Source: Edaphochlamys debaryana
Taxonomy: Eukaryota > Chlorophyta > Chlorophyceae > Chlamydomonadales
NCBI GenBank assembly: GCA_016858145.1
Contig: JAEHOE010000049.1
Coordinates: 124,001-188,000 of the forward strand
Reading direction: 5' to 3'
Length of the DNA stretch: 64,000 nt
Shown here: positions 20,676-30,732 of the stretch, piece by piece
How the letters are laid out: every line of letters starts with the position of its first letter
How positions within the stretch are numbered: the first letter of the stretch is position 1
Program-made: the position numbers and the translations under genes
The notes under the pieces: generated by a model
Databases searched by the model: none
What the model was told of the DNA's origin: nothing
Seen by the model: the letters and a program-made list of their open reading frames with translations, nothing else

Positions 20676-23555
20676 ATGGCAACACCCAGCGGCCAAAGCG
20701 CGCGCTTGATGGTCATAAGCTATGCGGGAAAGACTCGGCGCTTCGACCTGGACATCGAGGGTCGGCTCAGCTTTGCGCACGTAGCTAAGGTGTTTAAGCT
20801 GTCCGCCGCTCGGCTTGCCAATGACGAGTGGACGCTAGACGACACCAACCTCAGAATTGACGCCTCGGCGGAGCTCATGTCGCTCAGCAACCTGCGGGAC
20901 CTCTTTCCGCTGCCGGCGGGGACCGCGGCTCACCCACTGGTCCTCAACGTCGAGGATGCGGGGCCGAGCCCAGCCTGCGGCAGTGCACACAAGCGCGGCA
21001 CGCCCGGCCGGAGTGGTCTGCGCTCGAGCTCAGGTGTGGTATGCGTCCTGGTGTGCACCCTGGCCCACCGCCAAGGCTGCCATTTTGACGTGCCCTGGGG
21101 GTGCAAGATAGGGTGCTATTCTACCTCGGGGCACCCTGGGACGGGACGCCGTGGAACTGCCCTCCGCACCTGACCCTGTCCCCGCGTCCTGTCCCCCTTC
21201 TGCCCCTAGTGCTCTCGCCCCCGGGAGGCCGGGTCCGCAACAGCCCCGCCACCCGCGCTGCTGCCGCCGCCGCCAGCCCCCGTCCGGCGGGCGTATCCAC
21301 GCCGGGGCCGTCCCGGCGGGGGGCTGAGCTGGCAAACTGCTCCACCCCCACGGCCGCGTCGCCGCTGCGGGGGGCGCGCACTCCCGTGGCCATGCTTCCG
21401 CCCCCGGCGCCCACCCCATCAGGTGCGGCTGGAGCGAAGCGTGCAGGCCCATTACGCTAGGCGCATCGTACTTGACGAAAAGTCGTGCGGACAACCTAAG
21501 CGTGCTGGGTCAATGCCGGGTATGCACCTGCGAAGGGCTGCGACGCTGGCTGGTTGGCTGGACGGAATGGCGCCTGCTTCTGAGCCCTACCAGCTCTGCT
21601 GCGCGGCCCGATGGGGAGCGGTATCAACCGCAACTTACCGTCCTGCTCCGCCCCGACAGGCCGCGGCCTGCCCCGGCACTGCCTGATCGAGCTGGCGCGG
21701 CCGCCCGCCCCCGAGCTCCTGCGCCACCCCGCCGGACAGGGTGAGAAGCGGAGGACCATAAACCTGAGCAACCCTCAACCCTAAGCACTGAGGAGGGTCC
21801 CTGGGGTCACGGCAGCGAACCGAGAATGGGACGGTAGAACACTTTCCCTGTCCCCCTATGCGCTACCTTTCCCCACCAGCAGACCCAAACCTATGCCCCG
21901 GCCGCGGTCCCCGACTTCGCAGGCTCCTTCTTCCTGCCCGCCTCCGCCGCGCAGCACCTGCCCATGCTCAGCGCCTGCCACCTAGCGCCCCCGCACCAGC
22001 GCCTGCTGCGAGGCTTCGGGGCGGCGGCGCAGCGGGCCATCGTGGCGAGGGCCATGGCGCTGTACGCGGGCGCGGCGGGGGCCGAGCACGAGTACTTTGG
22101 GGACGGCAGGTGCGAGTGTGTACTTGAAGAGGGGGAGGGGAGCTGAGCGTATGGGTTCGACGGGCGTTAAATGCTTCTTTGCCGAGACTCTGCGGAGCGC
22201 GTCGATGCTGGGGAATGCTCGTGTGTTTGGGGTATGAATTTGATCGCCTTAAGGTGCTATTATGTCCTGTCCCGGCTGCAGGCTGGAGTCGGCGCTCACG
22301 GAGGCGCGGAGCAGCAACCCGCCGCAGGTGAGCAGCGGAGCTGAGGCTGGGTCGGCAACACGGGGCCAGTATGTCTGCCTCAACAGGCCTGCGGACGTCG
22401 GCCTCTTTGTTGTTGCCCTGAGTGCTTTCCTCTCCCTTGACCCTGCTCAGGACCGATACAGCGCCTATACCCAGGCCGCACGCCTCACGGGCCGCAAGCG
22501 CAAGCCCACGGGCACCACGACGCCCGGGACGGCAGCGCGCGCGGCGGCCGCCGCGGAGGCCGGTGCCGGCGCATCGACCGCCGCCGCCGCTGGGCTCTGT
22601 GGGCCCGCGGGTGGCGCGGGGGGGCAGGACGTTGACATGGACCGGGGGAGCGTGTGGTCCTTCGCGGGCGGTGGCACGGTGCACTGGTGGGTGCGGCTGT
22701 GCCTGGAAGCTGCATGAGACTTGTATGGCGCTTAGTGATGCAGAGGAGGGTCAGCAAGTGATGAGGGACAAAGCGTGAACCTGAGGGGATCAGGTGGAAT
22801 GTTGGCTGTAGGCAACAACAGGCTCTCGTGCATGTTTGCTCCCACGCGCAGCCCCGGCGGGGTCGCGGCTCGGCGGCCGGGCCGGCACGAGAACTGGCAG
22901 CTGTCCGACGCCACCGGCGAGCACGTGACGTACCTGCCCGTACTGTACGACAGCGAGGAGCACAGCGCCGTACTGCTGGTGGGTGGCGGCGGGGTGGAAG
23001 CGGACGCGGCCCAGGGCTGCGCCCTTGAGCCTTTGCATACATGGCTAGCCCTTCTACCCTGCTTTGCTGAGCGCATATGTTGCCATGTAACCGCAGCCGC
23101 TGGAGGGCGGACGTTCGGGGGGCAGCACCGCTGCCCGCGGAGCACGAGCGGAGCTGGAGGAGGGGCCCGTCACCTGGTTCAGGTGGGGGGCCTGGAGCGC
23201 CGGGGGGATAACATGGTGCAGGCCTCGCAGAGCCCGGAGCGCCGTGCGGGGCTCGCAACTCGTTCCCCGTCTACAATGGCCCGGTCCCGCTTTCAGCAAG
23301 AGCCGTCGTTTGGGCCCGCAGGGGGGGGGGGTTCGAACCCCCCCGGTCGTGCGGCTCGGATGAGGGCGCGGTTGTACGGGGCCCTGTGCTCAACCCGTCT
23401 CCCCCCATATTACGGCCCGGTCGCGCAGGTACGAGTACGAGAGCCGCGCGGGCCGGCGCGGGCACAACTTCTGGGACAGCGGCTTGGCGGCACACCTGGA
23501 GGCGGCAGTGACCGACGTGGCAGGGCCGGAGGCGCTGCTGGCCGCCATGGGCTGA
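20676..23555 (+). CDS. Unidentified conserved-looking protein, nine exons
   Basis: Exons read as 20676-21033, 21210-21422, 21660-21740, 21880-22109, 22282-22327, 22451-22686, 22852-22978, 23097-23182, 23429-23555 (stop TGA). The N-terminus (VISYAGKTRRFDLDIEG to about residue 85) looks like a small globular alpha/beta domain, loosely ubiquitin- or PB1-like. A Pro/Ala-rich linker and a helical segment (SFFLPASAAQHLPML, GAAAQRAIVARAMALYAG) follow. The C-terminal part has WQLSDATGEHVTYLPVLYD, EEGPVTWFRYEYESRAGRRG and ends LLAAMG. I do not recognise a family. All later junctions are in phase, but the third-to-fourth exon junction is not: phase 1 leaves exon 3 while the sensible frame of exon 4 needs phase 0. 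One boundary, a hidden exon or an indel is therefore unresolved. The start context is ACAATGGC. Confidence 0.7.
23320..23345. other. G/C palindrome with tRNA B-box-like core (intronic)
   Basis: A run of about ten G, then GTTCGAAC, then seven C forms a perfect palindrome inside the last intron (23183-23428) of the unidentified gene. GGTTCGAACCC matches the RNA polymerase III B-box of tRNA T-arms. No matching acceptor stem or A-box arm is found at tRNA spacing, so it is at most a relic of a tRNA-derived element. Confidence 0.4.
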
Positions 23556-24617
23556 GCCGCCTGAGCTGTCGGTATGGAAGGAGGGGCAAAGCACTGGTTG
23601 ATCCCGGCCTGTACAAGAACTTAGAATCCGGGTTGTGAGGCTTGGCGGGCCTAGGAAGTGCTTCAGAAGTGAAGTCGTGGGCGTGTACACGCGGCTGCCA
23701 ACAGGAGCCGCAAGCGGCTGTGCTGGAACCTGGTGGCTTGCTGGAAAGGCGGGTGAGGGGCTGCAGGCCGGGCCAGCGCTCAGCAGCAATGTGGTCAGTA
23801 ACGTTGTAGGGCGCCTGGCATACAGGTCGTGGGGCAGCTCCCCTGGGCACGTTCAGTGGAGGTCACAGGGGCAGCTAAGGGATTCGAAGGTCCGGAAGGG
23901 CCGGGCGTACGCGTTCATAAGATTGACGGTCAGCTGAGAGCTATGGGGGCGCCGCAGTGGCGGAATGCGCAACCGACATGTTGCTTCTAAGCCGCCGAGA
24001 CACGCGGCCCCATAACGGGGGTTGCCTAGTAGTTGGAGTTGGCATCTTGTGTTTGAGCTTTTCCTTCTCGTGCATGCATTACAAGTGGTTGGAGTGTTGG
24101 TGTTCAGCTTGTGCCTCCACGAAGCGACTCGGAAAGGTCCCGAAGGGCCACAGGCTGTGGTGCGGAAACCCTTGCAGACTCCTGGTTGGTGGGAAGGGAT
24201 GGAGGACAGGCTGAGCGGAGGTAGAGTGCAAGAGGTTGCTTTCCAGTAATGAGGTGCTAGGGACAGGCATAAGCGCACGAAGCTCAATCCAGCTTGTTAA
24301 GGCTCCCCAGCTGCCTGCGTGCTGGCGTCCAATCGGCAAGGGTCGGCAGGAGGTGCCAGCCAACCCGCGGGTTAGCGACACGCACGCCGGAAAGCTCTCC
24401 GGCATGCTGCAGCCGCGGCCTTGCATCCATTGTACTTCGACTTTGTACAGTCTGCTTTCGCTCGCTCCTAGCTCCTGACTCGTGCTCCTGCGACAGCAAG
24501 CTTCAACTGCGCGGAAAGCTCTTCACGTTGAGCCTAGAGTTCCGATAGCTTGTGCGAAGCTCACTTTATCACACCAGTCGCTTAGCAAAAGCGGCGAGGA
24601 GCATCCAAAGGAGCAAC
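23556..24617. other. Intergenic: 3' UTR of preceding gene and promoter of prefoldin gene
   Basis: I see no exon chain. The first part is G/T-rich on the + strand, consistent with a 3' UTR, but I found no clear TGTAA. The prefoldin 5' region lies in the last few hundred bases. Confidence 0.4.
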
Positions 24618-25513
24618 ATGGCGGCAAAGGTGCGGCGATCCCGCCTTGGCGCTGAGCACAACCTTCACGCGACTCCGGGAGCTCACGTGATGACACCCGC
24701 CTTGCCCGCCAGGCGCAGGCGCCGCACATTGAGGTGCTGGAGGAGGACCAAAATCGCATCAACATGTTTAGCCGCCTGCACTTCAAGTCACAGGAGCTTG
24801 AGCGCATGCTCAAAAGCTACAAGGTCCGTAGGCCTTGGCTGCAAGGCGGGAATGGCCGAAAGGTCGCGGGGGTTTGGCACGCGGCCTGGCGGGGCAGCAG
24901 CGCGGCGCCAGTGCACCCGGGGGGTCCGGTCAAGGGGTCGCAACGAGGGGAAGATTTCTAGGGCAGTATGGGGGGCATCTGATCATGGAAAGCGGGGCGC
25001 AGGGACCCAGGGGAGGGGGCCACACTGGGTGCTCGACCGTCAAACAACCTTTCCCATCCACACTGTACATGCCGGTCTGCAGAACGCGCTCGAGGAGCAC
25101 GAGGACGCCAGCAACGAGCTGATGCTTAGCGATGACGACAACGTGCGATTTGTCGTCGGCGAGTGCCTGGTGCACATAGATAAAGACGCGGCGGAGGCCC
25201 GCCTCGAGAAGGTGGGGTGTATGGAAGGCCGGTCCCTCCCGACCTTGGCACGGGCACCGCCCGACCCGCATCGTCCGCCACATCGGCTGCGTGACTCTGC
25301 AGCTTCCAGAGGGACGGGTAAGATGGGGGAACTTGACACGCTTTGCAACCCGCAACCCCGCGCGTGCCGCAGGTGACGCAGGACGTACACAAGGAGGTGG
25401 AGGAGAAGACCGCTGAGCTGGAGAAGGTGAAGGCACAGCTGAAGGAGCTCAAAGCAACGCTTTACGCCAAGTTCGGAACGCAGATCAACCTCGAAGAGTC
25501 TGACGGCCCGTAG
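24618..25513 (+). CDS. PFDN4: Prefoldin subunit 4
   Basis: Four exons (24618-24629, 24713-24823, 25083-25211, 25373-25513) give 393 nt and 130 residues, the usual length of beta-type prefoldin subunit 4. The order is diagnostic: N-terminal helix EVLEEDQNRINMFSRL, the central hairpin region DDNVRFVVGECLVHID, and the C-terminal helix EKTAELEKVKAQLKELKATL ending YAKFGTQINLEE. Prefoldin is a cytosolic hexamer that hands unfolded actin and tubulin to the CCT chaperonin (family knowledge). The first exon carries only four codons (ATG GCG GCA AAG), common in volvocine genes. All junctions are in phase. No oddities. Confidence 0.96.
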
Positions 25514-26608
25514 GCTGGCGGCCTCACGAACTCGAGGGCCCGGAGCAACATGGGGGACGGTTGAGCGGGCCTCGGGGCCCTCTGGTACATGGGGCGGCGT
25601 GGGGGGAGTAGCTTGACGCATGAGCAAAGGAGGTGTAGGCTTGCGGGCCGTTGGACAATTAGTGGCTCCGTACACACGAGTGCGGGCTAGCTCTATGGTG
25701 GAGCTCTCGAATGAGTCCCGGGAAATGGCAAACATGGGACAGGGCGTGAGGTGGCATGGGGGAGCTTGTGCTTTAGGCTGGGTTTCGGGCTTGCACAGGA
25801 GTGAGCTTGCGCAAGAGGGCCACCCACCGGTAGGCCCAAGTAGCAGCGCCCTTTTGTGGGGCATCCTGCGGGACCTTGACTAGTGCGCAGCCCGCTGAAG
25901 CAGACGGAGCTGATGGTGGGGTCTGACTCGTCACTTGTGCCCGAGCCGCGGGGCATGGGGAGCTTGCCGGGGCCAATGCGGAGTGGCGGATGAAATGGCT
26001 TGCGGATGGCATCGAGGACTGAAGGAAGAGGGCACAGACCCTTGGAGGGTTGGAGGACTCCCGCCCGTGGTCAGTTGTGCCTGAGGCGCTCATGGTGTAA
26101 AGTCAGGCATGTACTTTGGTGCCGGCATGTGAGGCGTGTGAGTGAGCCTGGGGGCATTGGAAAGTGGGGAGCGGGGCCGGGGCAGGGCGGGTGGGAGGAA
26201 GGCAATGTGCAAGCCGTGTGCAACCGGGTCTGGCCCACCAGGTCGGAGTGGGAGGTGGGCCGGAGCCCTCAGTGTCAGAGGCTCAGCGAGGGGTGTCGAT
26301 GGCTCAGCCGAGCTCAGCGATGGCGCATGGGGGTGGGCGGTGCGGGCGGCGTGTGAGGTTGGGGCGGGGAGGCGGAGGAGGCAAAGTACTCGTCAGCACA
26401 ACGTCCCCGCGCCTCGTTCGCCGGATCTATAGTACGGCAATTTCGCGCGCGGTCGCCGAGCGCACTCTGAGCCAGCTGGCACGTCGCCGTGAAGCCCCAC
26501 GCCCACACATCACGAAGAGCACTGTTGATCTCGCTGAGTCGCCACCCTCTTCAAGTCCGATTCTGGTCGCGCGCTGGTCGCTCCGGCGCGCTTCGGCGCC
26601 AACCCAGC
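25514..26608. other. Intergenic: prefoldin 3' UTR and acyltransferase promoter
   Basis: The G/T-rich + strand ends in a TGTAA at 26096-26100, giving a 3' UTR of about 0.6 kb for the prefoldin gene. The remaining 0.5 kb is the upstream region of the acyltransferase gene. I see nothing else. Confidence 0.5.
26096..26100 (+). terminator. Candidate TGTAA poly(A) signal, prefoldin gene
   Basis: A TGTAA pentamer at the end of a G/T-rich stretch, about 0.58 kb after the stop codon. Distance and context suit a volvocine poly(A) signal. Confidence 0.5.
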
Positions 26609-28833
26609 ATGGCCATCACAGCAACAACACAGCGCTCCATCCTACCGCAGCGTGGATGTGGGCTCGCCCCACGCGTGCTGGTGTCGCCCCGAAATGCGCT
26701 TCGGCCGTGCCGCGTTAGCACACCTTCGCGGCCAATTGTGGAGCCGAATCTGAGCGTCTCAAGCGGGGGAGAGGAGCCAGCCCCCGATACCGTTTCTTCG
26801 ACGGCTCGCGACTTCGTTCCGCCATGCTTCGACAGCACGCACATGGACGTGAACGTGGCAAACGCGCTCTACTTCCCGGTCGGCCTGGTCATCGGCGCGA
26901 TGCGAGTAGCGCTTGTGATCGGCTGCCTTGCGCTGGATGCGCCGTGGTTCCGCAAGCCGGAGACGATTGCGGGGTACCTCAAGTGGGTCGGGGGGGTTCG
27001 ACGGAGGGTTCTGTGCCAGTCGGCGCGGGCAAGGCAATCGGACAGGGCACGTTTCTCTTGGACCACTTTAGATCAGGTGACTGGCCTGAGGGATGGTGCC
27101 AGGAAGCCAGGGGCAGAGGGCGCCGGCACGAGTACGCAACCCAGACTCACACATGCCAGATACGGCTTCCGGAGTCCTCGCCTGCCCTCATCACGTCTCC
27201 GTGCCCCCTCCAGGCTACTGGGCTGCACCGTGACCTGGCGCCACCCCGAGAGGTGAGCCCGCAGAGTCTATTTCTCTCTCGGGGCTGGGCACCATGGCGA
27301 CGCGGCACAACCCTGCGCCGGAAGGTCGTGTAGCCCTCTCGCTCACACGCAACCTGCGTGGCCGTCCCACCGAGTCCAAACATACTCCTCGCACTTCGCA
27401 CAGGATCCCGGCTGGCCGCCACATCGTAACTTGTAACCATGTCACCGTGGGTGAGTGTTTCCGTCGGTGACAAAGCGGTCAAACTGCCAGATCTGGGATC
27501 ATGTTAGGCAAGCTCCCTCGCGCCCTCCGCGCCAATCCTGAACCCAGCCGAAGCTCCAGCAAACGCGCCAACCGCCGCCAACTGCCGCCGGTACCACGGC
27601 CGTCTTCTCCCGCAGGTGACATGATGGCCTTCTTCCAGCGGCCCCCCGGCGCGCCCCGCTACTGCACGCTGGTCACCCCGGCGCTGCCTCAGCGCGTGCT
27701 GGACTGCAAGCACCTGCCCGTCACCATGGCGTGAGTCGGGGCCGGCGGTTGAAGCTGGCTTGCACCTGCGGAAACTATCATGGAATGAAGGCTGTCGTCC
27801 TGAGAGCGGCGCGAGTTGAGCAGGCTAGCGGTCTGCGCAGTTTGCGGTAGTCAGCAGTACCTTGCCGCGTCCATGCGCACCACCAGCTGATAATCCGGTC
27901 TGTCTGCCGGTCCACTCTGCAGCTACGCCTCGCCGGCGGTGTTTGAGGAGCTTGAGACGACCTCCGACCCCAGCCCTGTGCTGGTGTTTCCGGAGGGCGG
28001 CATGACCAACGGCCGAGGTGGGCGGGGCCCCGCTTCGAAAACCCCCTCCAGCCAATCACTGGCATAGATCACCAGGAGTTTGCTAGACCGTCTATCGGCA
28101 CTGGCGGGCGGGCACCACCTGTGCATGGCACCACCAGCAGGCCGTGGCTGAGGCGCTTGTGCTGTGCTCGTGCTCCCACCAACAAGCCCTGCAACCCTGC
28201 CCTCGGCCGCGCTTGGCCCGCGGTTCCGCTCGCAGGCATGCTGCGCTTCTCGCGCGGCTTCACCAAGCTGCTCAACCTGAAGCAGAAGGGCGGCGCGCAG
28301 CCCGTGCCCGTGGTGCCCGTCGCGCTGCGCGTGCGGTGCATGGATGGCGTCAACACGCACACGCTGACCAGCTCCTTCATGGCCAACCTCTTCTGGCTGT
28401 GCTTCAGCCCCCGCGTGGAGCTCATCGCCACGGCCCTGCCGCCCATGACCCCAGCCCCCGGCGAGGCGCGCGGCGCGTTCGCCAACCGGGTGCAGGCGGC
28501 AATGGCGGAGGAGCTCGGGGTCAAGGTGGGGCGGAGCCAGGCGGGCTGCGGGTGGCTAGCGAGTTTGGCCGATCTTAGGCTGGGGAGCTGCTGGGACGCC
28601 GCAAGTGCGGAGCAGGGTCAGCACCTTTGCAGGGAGTGCGGGAAGGGCCAGACCACCCGAGGGAAACAGCGCCAGGCGTTAAGGGAGAAGCATATGTTTG
28701 TGCGGTCCCGTGTGTCATCGGCACCTCCTCTGTCGTTTGCACTTCCCCTGACTGCCCTTGACCAACGGCCGACCTGCAGGTTTACGACATGACCATTCAG
28801 CAGAAGAAGGCGCTGATGGCCAAGAAGAAGTGA
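26609..28833 (+). CDS. PlsC-type glycerolipid acyltransferase, probably plastid-targeted
   Basis: Seven exons (26609-26982, 27214-27252, 27404-27450, 27616-27730, 27923-28017, 28236-28525, 28780-28833) total 1,014 nt, 337 residues, all in phase. The acyltransferase HX4D motif appears as NHVTVGD (about residues 149-155), assembled across a splice junction, and the FPEG block as VLVFPEGGMTNGRG (about 211-224), where Gly-Met replaces the usual Thr/Thr-Arg. These are motifs I and III of the lysophospholipid/glycerol-phosphate acyltransferase family, which move an acyl group from acyl-CoA or acyl-ACP to a glycerolipid (family knowledge). A hydrophobic segment (YFPVGLVIGAMRVALVIGCL) precedes them. 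The first 50 or so residues are Arg/Ser/Pro-rich and transit-peptide-like. The C-terminus ends in basic AKKK. Substrate cannot be assigned from sequence. Confidence 0.87.
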
Positions 28834-30732
28834 GCAGGTGCCGTACGGACGATGCGGAGGCCGCACACGGGGTGAAGGCCGCAGCTGCCGGCGGAGCTGC
28901 CGGTGCTCTGAAAGCGCTGGATGTACGCCCTTGGTCAGAGGGCCGGAGCGGAGAGGGGCCAGTAGGGGCTGAAGGAATGGCCTGCGAGGACGGAGGGAGC
29001 AGTCGGGGAAGCGGGCGAGGGGCGCTCAGACTGAGGCACCCCCATAGTAGAGAAGAGAAACCATACTTGCGACTGCCGCTTCATGCGGGGGCTCGTAAGC
29101 TGTACCGATAGGGGTGGTGGGCGCCTGCAGGGGTGGGAGGAACGGAGGAAGGCTCCCGAGTTGCACCTTGCACCTTGCCTAAGCTCAAGGACGCAGGTGG
29201 GGCGGCGGGGAATGGAGGACCGAGAGCAGGCGGCACGTGGTACGCCGCCATACGAGGGCCGGAGCTGATGGGAGGCCCCGAACAAAGCGGCGGCTGGCAG
29301 CAGGCTGAAGCGCGACCCGAAGCCAGGGGTTGCAGAGACCTGATTGAGTCTCGGTCAGAGGGGCGCCACACCAGCAGGTGTAGCAAGGGGCTGGAGCAAG
29401 CGGTCTGGAGTCAGAGGCGGAGCAGGGAAGTTGTGCCTGCGGGAGCACGTTGGGGCGATGGCACACGCCATGCGGCAGGGGTTGAGTCCAGGGAGGCCAG
29501 ACCGCGGCGTGTTCATGGATGGGGGGGGGGTCAAGCTGCAGGAGGAGCTGGTTGTTCCGGTGTAGGGGCAACAGGGCGTAACAGGGTAGAGTGGAGCAAG
29601 CCTCCCGGGACTTTGGATGTGCGTCGATATGTGTCATTGTGATGCCAAGTTGTGCTGATGCCCTTGCTTACGGACAACTCATAAGGCCCGTTTTGCAAGG
29701 CAAACCTCAGTGCCTGGGCTTGGCTCTTCATGTCATCCTGGCGTTCGTGCAAGGCTGCTGTTAGCGGGCTTTGCCTGAGTTTCATGTCGCTTGCTCACCG
29801 CAAGTGTGTGTTGTGCATGCGTCTGGGTCGTGCGATGTGGTGACGTCTGTTGAAGGCTGTGGGAACCACCCACGTGGTCTGTCCCTGGCTCAGTAGTCCT
29901 AGGTCCTGACTCTGCTTTGGGTGCTGCCTGTCTATGGGTGCTGCCTGTCTATGGATCGTACACTGCATGCATGCGTTTCGTTCTGCGCTGCGTTTAATAA
30001 GGCTCGAGGCACGTCCCCTAAGGATGTGTTGTATGCCCACCATGTCCTCAGCGCTTCTTGCGCTTGTAACATGTTGTCAACCCTCTCTGGCGCCACCGCG
30101 TATGCGGCACGGTATCACAGGGCGAGCGCGGGCAACACATAGGAACCTTCAGTGTGCGACTTGCAGAGAGCAACATAGAATGGGGGAAGAACGTGCCGTC
30201 TGGCACTGGCAGGGGGGCCGATCCATGACGCGTCGAGGCCTCACGCAGGCGCAAGGCCTGGCAAGGCGGGTCGATGCAGATGTGGATGGCCGGCAAGCGG
30301 ACATTGCGGGGGCTTGAACGTGAAGGGACTTGACGAGGTCAACATAGGGGGACAAGACGAGGGTTATTATAGACAACCGGGACAAGACGTTGAGCGTCGG
30401 CTCGGGGGCGCGGGGGCGAGAGCTGAAGCAGGGTACTTTGCGTGCCGACACGCACCAGTACGGATACTTCTGGCTTCATATTGCCCACGCGCCTGGAAGC
30501 TTACTGTTGCCACCTGACCTTGCACGTTGTCGCAGAGCTGCAGGCCGAGCCGCGGGCCAGATTGTCTCGATTGTCGCTTTCCAACGAAAGTGCAACTCGG
30601 CTTCCGGAGCTCGAGCCCTCAATTGTGCACGAGGCAGCTACCACGAGAGCCACATCACTCGTTGCAGGCCAAAGATCTACGCCTTGAGGCTCTGCGGCTA
30701 TCGTCTGCTTTAGCGAAACAGCCTCGTGCAAC
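28834..30732. other. Intergenic: long 3' UTR of acyltransferase gene and promoter of GIY-YIG gene
   Basis: The + strand stays G/T-rich until a TGTAA at 30065-30069, suggesting a 3' UTR of about 1.2 kb. A G-run interrupts it at about 29520-29531. The upstream region of the next gene follows. I see no further coding sequence. Confidence 0.45.
30065..30069 (+). terminator. Candidate TGTAA poly(A) signal, acyltransferase gene
   Basis: A TGTAA pentamer at the end of a long G/T-rich stretch following the acyltransferase stop. I noticed no earlier copy on this strand after the stop. Confidence 0.4.

Noticed and set aside
19774..20709. A 311-codon open frame on the + strand
   Set aside because: There is no ATG at its start and codon use is uneven. 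Only the 89-nt exon-like island inside it looks coding.
23250..23380. A possible tRNA gene around the GTTCGAAC palindrome
   Set aside because: Only the T-arm-like element is present. I could not pair an acceptor stem, D-arm or anticodon arm at the right distances.
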